The notes: generated from the sequence alone by a model not told the origin. A stretch of 64,000 nucleotides of DNA from Kribbella sp. ALI-6-A (GCF_001984195.1 NZ_MTQN01000007.1:124001-188000); one strand, 5' to 3'; positions 25,124 to 34,250 are shown, numbered from the stretch's first letter. Numbers and translations are program-made.

Positions 25124-26058
25124 GCCTTACCTCGCAAGCCTCCCGCCGGAACCGGGCGAACTCCTCCGAACGCACGACGATCGAGGAGACCCGGACCGAC
25201 AAGATCTTCCTGATCGGCGTCCGGGTGATGCTCTGGATCGCGCTGATCGCGGTCGCGCTGCCGCTGATCTACATCGTCGCCAGTTCGTTCAGCAGCGCGT
25301 CGGCCGTCTCGGCCGGGCGGGTGTTGCTCTGGCCGGTCGAGCCGAGCCTTCGCGCCTACCAGGAGGCGCTCGGCGACCCGGCGATCGTGCGCGGCTACGT
25401 CAACTCGATCATCTACGCCGTCGGGGGCACGCTGATCAGCGTCTCGCTGACGATCGCGATCGCCTACCCGCTGTCGCGCAGCACGTTCTTCGGCCGCAAC
25501 GTGATCATGACCGGGCTGATCTTCACCATGCTGTTCTCCGGCGGCCTGATCCCGACGTACCTGGTGGTGCAGGACCTGCACATGCTCGACACCCGGTGGG
25601 CGATGGTGATTCCGAGCGCGATCGGCGTCTGGCAGGTGATCATCGCGCGGACCTTCTTCCGCTCGACGATTCCCGACGAGCTGTACGAGGCGGCCACCCT
25701 GGACGGCGCGAGCGACCTGCGATTCCTGTGGTCGGTGGTGCTGCCGCTGTCCAAGCCGGTGATCGCGGTGATCGCGCTGATGTACGTGATCTTCCAGTGG
25801 AACAGCTACTTCGACGCGCTGGTCTACCTGAAGGACCCCGCGCTGTACCCGTTGCAGATCGTGCTGCGCAACGTGCTGATCCTCAACAAGTCGGGCGCCG
25901 ACGCGTCCGACCTGGCCGGGAAGTTGGAGCAGCAACAACTGGCAGCAGTCCTCAAGTACGCGCTGATCGTCGTCTCGACGCTGCCCGTACTCGTCATCTA
26001 CCCGTTCGTCGCTCGCCACTTCACCAAGGGCGTGATGGTCGGCGCTGTCAAGGGCTAG
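25120..26058 (+). CDS. Sugar ABC transporter permease (YtcP/YtcQ-partner type)
   Basis: A 312-residue second permease, translationally coupled to the first by a four-base overlap. It has six helices and the EAA loop YEAATLDGASDLRFLWSVVL. The N-terminal 30 residues are hydrophilic and cytoplasmic. Together the two permeases form the channel of a carbohydrate importer, fed by the lipoprotein encoded 42 bases downstream. Confidence 0.9.
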   Translation: MSLTSQASRRNRANSSERTTIEETRTDKIFLIGVRVMLWIALIAVALPLIYIVASSFSSASAVSAGRVLLWPVEPSLRAYQEALGDPAIVRGYVNSIIYAVGGTLISVSLTIAIAYPLSRSTFFGRNVIMTGLIFTMLFSGGLIPTYLVVQDLHMLDTRWAMVIPSAIGVWQVIIARTFFRSTIPDELYEAATLDGASDLRFLWSVVLPLSKPVIAVIALMYVIFQWNSYFDALVYLKDPALYPLQIVLRNVLILNKSGADASDLAGKLEQQQLAAVLKYALIVVSTLPVLVIYPFVARHFTKGVMVGAVKG

Positions 26059-26100
26059 TCGCCCAGCGGTAGTAAGTCCCCGAGAAAGGAAACAAGGCAC

Positions 26101-27771
26101 ATGCGCTCAACCATGGGCAAGGTGGCGGCATTGGCGGTGGCCACCGCACTGGCGGTCGCCGGCTGTTCGTCCGGCGACGACTCGCAGGACGGTGCGGCCA
26201 ACGAGGTCAGTGCCGATGGCAAGACCGTCATCGACGTCTTCGCCCCGGCCGACCCGACCACGAACCTGGACAGCAACCAGGTCACCAAGATCATCAGCGA
26301 CAAGTTCAAGATCCAGTTCAAGTGGCAGACCACCACGTTCGACGCCGGCCCGGCCAAGGAGAAGCGGCAGATCGCGCTGGCCAGTGGTGACTACCCCGAC
26401 CTGTTCCTGCTGATCCCGTGGGTCGACGGCTTCACTCAGGCCGAGGTGCTCAAGCTCGGTGGGCAGGGCGTCGCGCTGCCGCTGGAGCAGCTGATCAAGG
26501 ACAACGCGCCGAACATCCAGAAGGCGCTGGACTCGAACAAGACACTGAAGGAGATGTCGACCGCACCCGACGGTCACATCTACGCACTGCCGCAGTGGTC
26601 GGACTGCTTCCACTGCACCTACCCGGACAAGCTGTGGATCAACAGCGCCTGGCTGAAGAAGCTCAACCTGCAGGTGCCGAAGACCACCGAGGAACTGCGC
26701 ACGGTCCTGCGCGCGTTCAAGACCCGGGACCCGAACGGCAACGGCAAGGCCGACGAGATCCCGATGAGCACCGACGTCCAGGACAGCAGCCTGCTCGGCT
26801 TCTTGATGAACGCCTTCACCTACAACCCGGTCGGCGCGAACAACGGCGTCCGCTCGCTGCTCACGCTGGACGGCGACAAGGTCGTCACGCCGGTGAACAA
26901 GCCGGAGTGGAAGGAAGGCCTGAAGTACATCAACTCGCTGTACAAGGAAGGCCTGATCGACCAGGGATCGTTCACCCAGAACGCCGAGGCGCTGCAGGCC
27001 CTGGGCAACGACCCGAAGGCGGTCCGGCTCGGTTCGGTGCCGGTGCTCTGGCCCGGGATCTTCGTTCAGCTGGGCTCCAAGGACGGCCGCGACAAGCAGT
27101 ACGACGCGGTGCCGCCGCTGACCGGTCCCGGTGGCAAGAGCTACACCGGCTACAACTACCCGAGCTCGACCGGCTACACCTTCATGCTGACCAACAAGGC
27201 CAGCAAAGAGGCGCAGGTCGCCGCGATCAAGATGCTCGACTACATCTACAGCGACGAGGGCCGCAAGGTCAGCGTGATGGGCCCCGAAGGTGTGGGCTGG
27301 GTCAAGCCGCGGCCTGGTGACGTGGCGCTGGACGACAAGACCAAGGTCGGCTACTACCGCAAGGGCGAGACCGAGAAGCCGAAGAACATCTCCTGGGACG
27401 CGATGGCGCAGTACAACATCACCCTGCTGTACCGCAACGAGCAGGCCGTGCCGACCGACATCTACAGCGACGCCGGCCTCGAGCGGCGCCTGTTCCAGGC
27501 CACCAAGCAGTACGAGGGTCACGAGGACAAGGCGCAGTGGTTCCCGCAGACGTCGGTCTGGCCGGACCCGAACCTGGCCGGTGAGCTCGCCACCCTGCAG
27601 ACGAACCTGAACAACTACGTCACGCAGAACCAGCTCGCCTTCATCACCGGGTCGAAGAACATCGACACCGGCTGGGACGAGTACGTGAAGGGCCTGGAAG
27701 GGACTGGTATGCCGCGGTACCTGGAGATCCAGCAGCAGGCCTACGACAAGTACAAGTCCGGCCCCAAGTAG
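26101..27771 (+). CDS. Extracellular solute-binding lipoprotein of the sugar importer
   Basis: A 556-residue binding protein with a lipoprotein signal (basic start, hydrophobic run, lipobox VAGC, then SSGDDSQDG), so it is anchored to the outer face of the membrane. Its size and motifs (PDLFLLIPWVDGFTQAEVLK, DPNGNGKADEIPMSTDVQDS) fit the large LipO/YtcQ-type proteins that bind oligosaccharides, possibly with the calcium-like DPNGNGKADE loop. It completes the importer and precedes a GH95 glycosidase, so fucosylated sugars are a plausible cargo. Confidence 0.9.
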   Translation: MRSTMGKVAALAVATALAVAGCSSGDDSQDGAANEVSADGKTVIDVFAPADPTTNLDSNQVTKIISDKFKIQFKWQTTTFDAGPAKEKRQIALASGDYPDLFLLIPWVDGFTQAEVLKLGGQGVALPLEQLIKDNAPNIQKALDSNKTLKEMSTAPDGHIYALPQWSDCFHCTYPDKLWINSAWLKKLNLQVPKTTEELRTVLRAFKTRDPNGNGKADEIPMSTDVQDSSLLGFLMNAFTYNPVGANNGVRSLLTLDGDKVVTPVNKPEWKEGLKYINSLYKEGLIDQGSFTQNAEALQALGNDPKAVRLGSVPVLWPGIFVQLGSKDGRDKQYDAVPPLTGPGGKSYTGYNYPSSTGYTFMLTNKASKEAQVAAIKMLDYIYSDEGRKVSVMGPEGVGWVKPRPGDVALDDKTKVGYYRKGETEKPKNISWDAMAQYNITLLYRNEQAVPTDIYSDAGLERRLFQATKQYEGHEDKAQWFPQTSVWPDPNLAGELATLQTNLNNYVTQNQLAFITGSKNIDTGWDEYVKGLEGTGMPRYLEIQQQAYDKYKSGPK

Positions 27772-27790
27772 TTATCTCTGAGCCCCACCC

Positions 27791-27836
27791 CGGCCGTACC
27801 CGGGGAGCCGCCGTCCTGGCTCCCTGGGTACGGCCG
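27791..27836 (+). terminator. Long nested hairpin between binding protein and GH95 gene
   Basis: Outer arms CGGCCGTACCC and GGGTACGGCCG are perfect (11 bp). Inside them GGGAGCC pairs with GGCTCCC. There is no T-run, so this may be a partial terminator or a 3'-end stabiliser that raises the binding-protein message relative to the downstream glycosidase. Confidence 0.6.
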
Positions 27837-27869
27837 CATCTCTGTCAGGCCCCTGGAAGGACACCTGTG

Positions 27870-30161
27870 ATGTCGCACGAGCTGTGGTTCCGTACCCCCG
27901 CGCCGGACTGGTTCGAGGCGTTGCCGATCGGCAACGGGCACCTCGGCGGCATGGTGTTCGGGCGGGTGGGCGACGAGCGGATCGCGCTCAACCTGGACGA
28001 TGTCTGGTCCGGCGACGGGCCGCGCACGCTCCAGGTGACCGACGGCCCGGCCGTGCTGGCCGACGTACGCCGGCTGCTGCTGGAGGACGGCGACCGGCTC
28101 GCGGCGACGGAACGGACGCGCGCGTTGCAGGGACCGCTGGTCGAGTCGTACCAGCCGCTAGGCGATCTGCTGATCACGACACCGCACGGCGAGGTCGAGA
28201 ACTACCGGCGCAGCCTCGACCTGCGGACCGGGATCGCCGCGATCGACTACACCCAAGGCGGCGTGGAGTTTCGGCGGGAGAGCTACGTGTCGACGCCCGA
28301 CCAGGTCCTCGTCTGGACGGTCACCGCCGACGCGCCGGGATCGGTCGACCTGGCGGCCGCGCTGACCAGTGTGCACCCGGTCGATCCGTCGGTGGTGGAC
28401 AGCCGAACCGTGGGGATCACCGGGCGGGCGCCGTCCGACCTGACGATCGAGTACCGCGACAGCCCGGACCCGATCCGGTACGAGGACGGCCGGGGGATCG
28501 GGTTCGGCGTCGTGCTGCGGGCCTTCACCGAGGGTGGCACGCTCAGCGTGGGACAGGACGGCATCACCGTCGAGGGTGCGGACTCGGTCACGCTGGTGCT
28601 GTCCGCCGCGAGCAGCTTCCGGGGCTGGTCGATCCCGCCGGGCCGGGAGTTGCCGCTGCCGGAGGCCGTACGGCTGGTGGATGCCGTTGCCTTGGACAAG
28701 CTTCGGCAACGACACCAGGACGATCATGTCGCACTGTTCGACCGGGCCGGACTCACCCTCGGTACGCAGGTCGACCTGCCGACCGACGAGCGTGTGCGCG
28801 CGGTCGGTGCCGGAGGCGATGACCCCGACCTGGCCGCGGTGATCTTCGCCTTCGGCCGGTACTTGCTGATGGCATCGTCACGCCCGGGAACCCAGGCAGC
28901 CAACCTGCAGGGGATCTGGAACCAGGACCGGCGCCCGATGTGGGCCAGCGACTGGACCAACAACATCAACACCCAGATGAACTACTGGCTCGCTGACGTG
29001 ACCGGGCTGGGTGAGTGCTTCGAACCGCTGACCGGCCTGCTCGAAGGGCTCGCCGAGTCGGGCCGCGAGACCGCCCGCATCCTGTACGACGCGCCGGGCT
29101 GGGTGTCGCACCACAACGCCGACCTCTGGCGCGCGACCTGGCCGGTCGGCGACGGGGGAGACGACCCGGTGTGGTCGATGGCCGCAACCTGCGGAGTCTG
29201 GCTGTCGGCCCATCTGATGGAGCACTACCGGTTCCGCCCCGACGAAACCTGGCTGCGTGACCGTGCCTACCCGATCCTGGCCGGCGCCGCGGAGTTCGTG
29301 CTCTCGATGCTCGTCGAGGACCGCGACGGGCGGCTGCAGTTCATCCCGTCGACGGCGCCCGAGCACCACTTCCTGCTGCCGTCGGGGGCCAAGGCGTCGG
29401 TCGACCTGACCTCGACGTACGACCTGTGGCTGATCCGTGAGTTGATCGCGAACCTGGTCGAGGCGGAAACCGCGCTCGGCCTGTCCTCCGACCTCGCGGC
29501 CCGTGGCTCGGCGGCGGTCGCCCGGTTGCCCGATATCGGATTCGCCGAGGACGGACGGCTGCTGGAGTGGCCGACCGACTGGCCGCCCTCGGAGTTCGAC
29601 CACCGGCACCAGTCCCACCTCTACGGGCTGTACCCGGGCGCCCAGATCGACCCGGCCCGTACGCCGGAGTGGGCGGACGGCGTCCGCAAGTCGCTCGCGC
29701 TGCGCACCTCCGGCCGACCGGCCGGCGGCTGGACGAGCGCCTGGCTGATCGCGCTGTACGCCCGACTGTACGAGCCGCAGAAGGCGGCCGACGTCGTCCG
29801 CGACTACACCAGCCGCCTGGTCGCCGGCAGCCTGCTCCACCGCGACGGTGACATCTTCCAGATCGACGCCAACCTCGGCCTGACCGGGGCGATCGCCGAA
29901 CTGCTGATCCAGAGTCATACCGACGTGATCCGCCTCCTGCCGGCTCTTCCCGCCGAGTGGCCTGACGGCTCGTTCCACGGCCTTCGCGCCCGCGGCGGCC
30001 TCTCCTTCGACGTGACGTGGCGCGACGGACGGATCACCGAGGCGATGGTCCGGGCCGACGGTCCCGGCCGCTTCCGGATCGCCGTCGGCGCGACCGCCGA
30101 ACCGGTCGAGCTCGATCTGGTGGCGGGGCAGCAGGTTCGGGTGGTCGGTGCCGCGGAATAA
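27870..30161 (+). CDS. Glycoside hydrolase family 95 (alpha-L-fucosidase type)
   Basis: A 763-residue enzyme with the GH95 layout: an N-terminal beta-sandwich (ELWFRTPAPDWFEALPIGNG), a helical linker, and the (alpha/alpha)6 barrel with NLQGIWNQDRRPMW, SDWTNNINTQMNYW and DHRHQSHLYGLYPG. Family members remove alpha-1,2-linked L-fucose, or L-galactose, by inversion. It has no signal peptide, so it should act inside the cell on oligosaccharides brought in by the ABC importer upstream. GGAAGGA lies eight bases before the ATG; a GTG one codon earlier is equally possible. Confidence 0.92.
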   Translation: MSHELWFRTPAPDWFEALPIGNGHLGGMVFGRVGDERIALNLDDVWSGDGPRTLQVTDGPAVLADVRRLLLEDGDRLAATERTRALQGPLVESYQPLGDLLITTPHGEVENYRRSLDLRTGIAAIDYTQGGVEFRRESYVSTPDQVLVWTVTADAPGSVDLAAALTSVHPVDPSVVDSRTVGITGRAPSDLTIEYRDSPDPIRYEDGRGIGFGVVLRAFTEGGTLSVGQDGITVEGADSVTLVLSAASSFRGWSIPPGRELPLPEAVRLVDAVALDKLRQRHQDDHVALFDRAGLTLGTQVDLPTDERVRAVGAGGDDPDLAAVIFAFGRYLLMASSRPGTQAANLQGIWNQDRRPMWASDWTNNINTQMNYWLADVTGLGECFEPLTGLLEGLAESGRETARILYDAPGWVSHHNADLWRATWPVGDGGDDPVWSMAATCGVWLSAHLMEHYRFRPDETWLRDRAYPILAGAAEFVLSMLVEDRDGRLQFIPSTAPEHHFLLPSGAKASVDLTSTYDLWLIRELIANLVEAETALGLSSDLAARGSAAVARLPDIGFAEDGRLLEWPTDWPPSEFDHRHQSHLYGLYPGAQIDPARTPEWADGVRKSLALRTSGRPAGGWTSAWLIALYARLYEPQKAADVVRDYTSRLVAGSLLHRDGDIFQIDANLGLTGAIAELLIQSHTDVIRLLPALPAEWPDGSFHGLRARGGLSFDVTWRDGRITEAMVRADGPGRFRIAVGATAEPVELDLVAGQQVRVVGAAE

Positions 30162-30169
30162 CCGGTCCG

Positions 30170-30198
30170 TTGCTAGAGTTGACGTGTCAACCTAGTAT
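30170..30198 (+). promoter_or_regulatory. Sigma-A-like promoter with palindromic operator in the spacer
   Basis: TTGCTA (30170-30175), 17 bases, TAGTAT (30193-30198). The spacer holds an inverted repeat GTTGAC-GT-GTCAAC (30178-30191). A repressor sitting there would block the promoter of the monooxygenase-reductase pair. MarR- or TetR-type control is plausible; no such gene is adjacent. Confidence 0.6.
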
Positions 30199-30223
30199 TC
30201 GAGACGAGAAGGCGGCAGCCGGT

Positions 30224-31303
30224 ATGCAGATCGGGATCTTCGGGGTGGGCGACGTCGCCAACGACCCCGTCACGGGGACAGCGGCGACCGAGGGCGGCCG
30301 GATCAAGGCCGTGGTCGAATACGCCCAGCGGGCCGAGGAGGTCGGGCTGGACGTGTTCGCGATCGGCGAGCACCACAACCCGCCGTTCATGCCGTCGTCG
30401 CCGACGACGCTGCTCGGGTACGTCGCGGCGCGGACCAGCCGGATCCAGCTGTCCACGTCGACGACGCTGATCACCACCAACGACCCGGTGAAGATCGCCG
30501 AGGACTACGCGATGCTGCAGCACCTCGCGGACGGCCGGGTCGACCTGATGATGGGGCGCGGCAACACCGGGCCGGTCTACCCGTGGTTCGGCAAGGACAT
30601 CCGCGACGGCATCGGGCTGGCCGTCGAGAACTACGCGTTGCTGCGCCGGCTGTGGCGAGAAGACGTCGTCGACTGGGAGGGCAAGTTCCGCACGCCGCTG
30701 CAGGGCTTCACCGCGACGCCGCGGCCGCTGGACGGCGTACCGCCGTTCGTCTGGCACGGGTCGATCCGTAGCACCGAGATCGCCGAGCAGGCGGCGTTCT
30801 ACGGCGACGGGTTCTTCCACAACAACCTGTTCTGGCCCAAGCGGCACGTGCGGCAGATGGTCGGCTTGTACAGGCGGCGGTTCGAGCACTACGGGCACGG
30901 TGCGGCCGACCAGGCGTACGTCGGGCTCGCGGCACAGCTGTTCGTCCGGAAGAACTCCCAGGACGCGATCCGCGACTTCCGGCCGTACTACGACGGCTCC
31001 GCGGCGTACGGCGGCGGCCCCTCGCTGGAGGAGACCAGCCGCGACACGGCGCTTCTGGTCGGCAGCCCGGAGCAGATCATCGAGCGGGTGCTGGAGTTCC
31101 GCGAGTACGCGGACGGCGACTACCAGCGGCAGCTGTTCAACGTGGACGGCATCGGGATCCCGCACCGGACCGTGCTGGAGCAGATCGACCAGCTCGGCGA
31201 GATCGCGCAGGTGCTGCGCAAGGAGTTCGCGGTCGGACGTCCGGCCCACGTGCCGGACGCGCCGACGCACCAGTCGCTGAAGGCGTCTGCGGAGGTGCGG
31301 TGA
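30224..31303 (+). CDS. FMN-dependent luciferase-like monooxygenase (CE1758 type)
   Basis: A 359-residue bacterial luciferase-family (LLM) flavin enzyme. Readable landmarks are MQIGIFGVGDVANDP, the flavin-pocket region FAIGEHHNPPFMPSSPTTLL, and VDLMMGRGNTGPVYPWFGKD. The ATG at 30224 matches the family N-terminus. The next gene encodes an FMN reductase and overlaps its stop, the pairing known as CE1758/CE1759 in actinobacteria: the reductase supplies FMNH2 and the monooxygenase oxidises an unknown substrate with O2. The promoter upstream carries a palindrome. Confidence 0.9.
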   Translation: MQIGIFGVGDVANDPVTGTAATEGGRIKAVVEYAQRAEEVGLDVFAIGEHHNPPFMPSSPTTLLGYVAARTSRIQLSTSTTLITTNDPVKIAEDYAMLQHLADGRVDLMMGRGNTGPVYPWFGKDIRDGIGLAVENYALLRRLWREDVVDWEGKFRTPLQGFTATPRPLDGVPPFVWHGSIRSTEIAEQAAFYGDGFFHNNLFWPKRHVRQMVGLYRRRFEHYGHGAADQAYVGLAAQLFVRKNSQDAIRDFRPYYDGSAAYGGGPSLEETSRDTALLVGSPEQIIERVLEFREYADGDYQRQLFNVDGIGIPHRTVLEQIDQLGEIAQVLRKEFAVGRPAHVPDAPTHQSLKASAEVR

Positions 31304-31917
31304 TGGTTCGCAAGGTGGTTGTCCTGTCGGCCGGACTGCGCCAGCCGTCCTCGACCCGGTTGCTGGCCGACCGCCTGGCGGCGGCCGTCGTCCGGGAGCT
31401 CGGCGAGCTCGGCGCCGAGGTCGAACTCGAAGTGATCGAGGCGCGCGACCACGGCCACGACCTGGTGAACAACCTGCTGGTCGGCTATCCGTCGGAGGAG
31501 CTCGAGGCCGTGCTCGGCCGCGTCGCCGCCGCGGACGGGTTGATCGCGGTCACGCCGACGTTCAGTGCGTCGTACAACGGGCTGTTCAAGATGTTCGTCG
31601 ACGTGCTCGACGACGAGGCGCTGGCCGGCAAACCGGTGCTGATCGGTGCGACCGGCGGTACCGGGCGGCACTCGATGGTGCTCGACCACGAGCTGCGGCC
31701 GTTGTTCAACTACCTGCGGGCCGACGTCGTGCCGACCGGTGTCTTCGCCGGGCCGGAGGACTGGGCGGCGGGGGAGGCGACCGAGCTCCCGCTCGTCCGG
31801 CGAATCGATCGCGCTGCCCAGCAGCTGGCGCGCGAGATCGTTCTGCGCGATCCGGTCAAGAGCGTCGACCCCTACGACGCACCGACGCCGTTCGCGCAGT
31901 TGCTGGCCGGCGACTAG
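31303..31917 (+). CDS. NAD(P)H-dependent FMN reductase (CE1759 type)
   Basis: A 204-residue flavodoxin-fold reductase: MVRKVVVLSAGLRQPSSTRL (phosphate loop), TPTFSASYNGLFKMFVDVLD and LIGATGGTGRHSMVLDHELR. It delivers reduced FMN to the monooxygenase encoded immediately upstream, whose TGA overlaps this ATG by one base. A GTG three bases earlier is an alternative start. Cytoplasmic two-component flavin system. Confidence 0.9.
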   Translation: MVRKVVVLSAGLRQPSSTRLLADRLAAAVVRELGELGAEVELEVIEARDHGHDLVNNLLVGYPSEELEAVLGRVAAADGLIAVTPTFSASYNGLFKMFVDVLDDEALAGKPVLIGATGGTGRHSMVLDHELRPLFNYLRADVVPTGVFAGPEDWAAGEATELPLVRRIDRAAQQLAREIVLRDPVKSVDPYDAPTPFAQLLAGD

Positions 31918-31946
31918 CCGGCGGACAGGTGGAATCCGCAACCGGA

Positions 31947-31965
31947 TGAGGGTTGCCTAACCAAA
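31947..31965 (+). promoter_or_regulatory. Iron box (IdeR/DmdR-type operator)
   Basis: The 19 bases from TGAGGGTTG to CTAACCAAA match the actinobacterial iron box TTAGGTTAGSCTAACCTAA at 15 of 19 positions. It lies 50 bases before the siderophore-binding lipoprotein gene. Iron-loaded IdeR/DtxR would repress that gene; low iron would open it. Confidence 0.7.
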
Positions 31966-32014
31966 CTCAGGTAATGTCCGCTACGGATCGACCGCCCGAG
32001 GAAAGGGACATGAC

Positions 32015-33034
32015 ATGAGGAGCCGATGGAGCGCCGCCGTCGCGGGACTCGCCGTGCTCGGCCTGGCACTGGCCGGCTGCGGCAGCGACGAGAAGTCGGC
32101 CGACACCGGCGTCGGCGACACCGAGGTGGCCACCGGCGGGCGGCTGTTCTCGACGGCTGACGCGGAGACGGCCAAGCTCGGCTCGGACGCCGCGGACGGC
32201 GCCTTCCCGCGCACGGTCAAGCACGCGCTCGGCGAGACCAAGCTGGACAAGAAGCCCGAGCGGGTTGTGGTCCTGGACAGCGGCGAGCTGGACGGCGTAC
32301 TGGCGCTCGGCATGACGCCGGTCGGGATGGCCACCAACGCCGGGCAGAGCGGCGTGCCGAGCTACCTGGCTGGCAAGGCGCAGGGGATCCCGACCGTTGG
32401 TGGAGTGACCGAACTCAACCTCGAGGCGATCGCCAACCTGAAGCCCGACCTGATCCTGGGCAGCAAACTGCGGGCCAACGACCTGTACCCGAAGCTGAGC
32501 GCGATCGCGCCGACCGTGATGAGCATCCGGCCCGGGTTCCCGTGGAAGGAGGACTTCTTGCTGGTCGCGGACGCGCTCGGCGAGGAGGCCAAGGCGACCG
32601 GGCTGCTGAACGACTACCAGAAGCGCGCCACCGAGGTGAAGAGCAAGGTCCAGGGCTCGCCGACGATCTCGCTGGTCCGGTTCCGGCCAGGCGACATCCG
32701 GCTGTACGGCAACCTGTCGTTCATCGGCGTGATCCTCAAGGACATCGGCCTGCCGCGGCCCAAGGTGCAGGACATCCAGGAGCTCGCCCTGGAGATCTCG
32801 CAGGAGAACATCGGCCAGGCCGACGGCGACTGGATCTTCTACTCCAGCTACGGCAAGCCCGAGACGACCGCCGAGAACACGGTGGTCAACGGCACGCTGT
32901 GGAAGTCGCTGTCCGCCGTGAAGGCCGGTCACGTGGCGCGGGTCGACGACGAGGTCTGGTTCCTCGGGCTCGGACCGATCGGCGCCCAGGCCACGCTGAA
33001 CGACCTGGAGAAGCTGCTCACCGCCAAGAGCTGA
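32015..33034 (+). CDS. Iron-siderophore ABC transporter substrate-binding lipoprotein
   Basis: A 339-residue FecB/FhuD-type binding protein. The lipoprotein signal ends in LALAGCGSDE (Cys about residue 23). The class III fold is suggested by TKLDKKPERVVVLDSGELDG and NLKPDLILGSKLRANDLYPK. It captures ferric siderophore outside the cell and passes it to a permease that must be encoded elsewhere, since none is adjacent. The iron box upstream supports iron-responsive expression. Confidence 0.92.
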   Translation: MRSRWSAAVAGLAVLGLALAGCGSDEKSADTGVGDTEVATGGRLFSTADAETAKLGSDAADGAFPRTVKHALGETKLDKKPERVVVLDSGELDGVLALGMTPVGMATNAGQSGVPSYLAGKAQGIPTVGGVTELNLEAIANLKPDLILGSKLRANDLYPKLSAIAPTVMSIRPGFPWKEDFLLVADALGEEAKATGLLNDYQKRATEVKSKVQGSPTISLVRFRPGDIRLYGNLSFIGVILKDIGLPRPKVQDIQELALEISQENIGQADGDWIFYSSYGKPETTAENTVVNGTLWKSLSAVKAGHVARVDDEVWFLGLGPIGAQATLNDLEKLLTAKS

Positions 33035-33043
33035 CTCCCGTAC

Positions 33044-33073
33044 GCCGGCCCGCCGCTTCGTCGGTGGGCCGGC
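33044..33073. terminator. Bidirectional terminator hairpin
   Basis: GCCGGCCCGCCG pairs with CGGTGGGCCGGC (12 bp, one wobble) around the loop CTTCGT, exactly filling the gap between the convergent genes ending at 33034 and 33075. Confidence 0.7.
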
Positions 33074-33074
33074 C

Positions 33075-33686
33075 TCAGTCGGGGACGCGGCCTCGGTCGG
33101 TGACCGCGACGTGCGGGGCATACCGGCGTACGGCGGACTCCAGCTCTTCGAAGGACAGCGTCCGGGTGAGCAGCCCCCCGGGCCAGTCGCAGGACGGGCC
33201 CCAGTTCTTGGACAGCTTGGGCAGTTCGGCGTCCGGGACCTTCTGGACGACCAGGTACGACGACCAGGTCTCGTCCTCCTCCTCGCCGTGCACCTCGCGC
33301 CGCTCCACGCGGCAGATGCCGTGGACCTGGTCCCACGGCAGCTTCTGCGGCTGGTCGCCGCCGAGGTAGACGCCGTCGGCGTCGATCGCGAGCAGGATCT
33401 CCTCGCCGTCGTCCTCGTGCCGCGACTCCGCGGTCGTCACCCAACCGACGCCGAGCAGCACGGGGAGCCCGACCGCGAAGATCAGCGGCATCCCGCCGAG
33501 CGACAGCCAGACCGCCTCGAGCGGGCCGCGGATCGGCTGGTCGGTGGCCAGTGCGTACACGACGCAGCCGATGGTCAGTGCGACCATCAGCCCGAACACC
33601 ACCAGGCCGACGTACAGCAGTCCCACCGGGCTCTCCCAGCGGCTCCGGCGCACCACGAACGAGGGCGGCGGCTCGGTCTGCGTCAT
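33075..33686 (-). CDS. Two-helix membrane protein of unknown function (203 aa)
   Basis: Not recognised. After a short N-terminal tail (MTQTEPPPSFVVRRSRWE) come two or three hydrophobic helices (about residues 20-90), then a soluble C-terminal half with acidic patches (EDDGEEILLAIDADGVYLGG; REVHGEEEDETWSSYLVV). The pattern of two helices plus a PH-like beta domain is common in actinobacterial membrane proteins of unknown role. The start at 33686 skips an upstream extension without coding character. It is convergent with the siderophore-binding gene. Confidence 0.7.
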   Translation of the reverse strand: MTQTEPPPSFVVRRSRWESPVGLLYVGLVVFGLMVALTIGCVVYALATDQPIRGPLEAVWLSLGGMPLIFAVGLPVLLGVGWVTTAESRHEDDGEEILLAIDADGVYLGGDQPQKLPWDQVHGICRVERREVHGEEEDETWSSYLVVQKVPDAELPKLSKNWGPSCDWPGGLLTRTLSFEELESAVRRYAPHVAVTDRGRVPD

Positions 33687-33755
33687 ACCCGCATTGTGAG
33701 CGCTGCCGGGGGCAGGCACCACCCTCGCGGGCGCGTCGGTCTCACTCCGTGACGA

Positions 33756-34250
33756 TCAGGCGGAGCCCGGCCGCGGGCGGACCAGCAGCGTGCTGGTCGC
33801 CGTCGCGACCAGGTCCCCGGCCGCGGTCTTGACGTTGCCTTCGGCAAATATCACCGAGCGGCCGCCCTTCACCACCCAGCCGGTGCCGACCAGCTCGCCG
33901 GTGTCGGCGAACACCGGGCGCAGGTAGTTCACCTTGATCTCGACCGAGGTGTAGCCGACGCCGGTCGGCAGTGTGCTGTGCGCCGCGCAGCCGGTCACCG
34001 TGTCCAGCAGCGTGCAGACCAGCCCGCCGTGCACCATGCCGATCGGGTTGTACGTCGCGTGCGAGGGCTTGCAGCTGAACGCCACCTTGCCCAACTCCGC
34101 GCTCACCGGCCCGAACTGCATCAGCACCCCGATCGGTGGCGGCGGGATGATGCCGTCGATCAGCCCCTGCATGTACTCCAGGCCGCTGAGCGTCGCCGTC
34201 TCGGCCAGCACCTGCTCGGGATCGGTCCACTGGAACGTCTGTTCACCCAT
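33756..34250 (-). CDS. PaaI-family hotdog thioesterase
   Basis: A 164-residue acyl-CoA thioesterase-like protein. The hotdog helix carries the PaaI signature NPIGMVHGGLVCTLLDTVTG, followed by YTSVEIKVNYLRPVFADTGE. Such enzymes hydrolyse aromatic or medium-chain acyl-CoA in the cytoplasm. The start at 34250 is the only good ATG. It stands 69 bp upstream of the unknown membrane protein gene, on the same strand. The substrate is not deducible. Confidence 0.88.
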   Translation of the reverse strand: MGEQTFQWTDPEQVLAETATLSGLEYMQGLIDGIIPPPPIGVLMQFGPVSAELGKVAFSCKPSHATYNPIGMVHGGLVCTLLDTVTGCAAHSTLPTGVGYTSVEIKVNYLRPVFADTGELVGTGWVVKGGRSVIFAEGNVKTAAGDLVATATSTLLVRPRPGSA

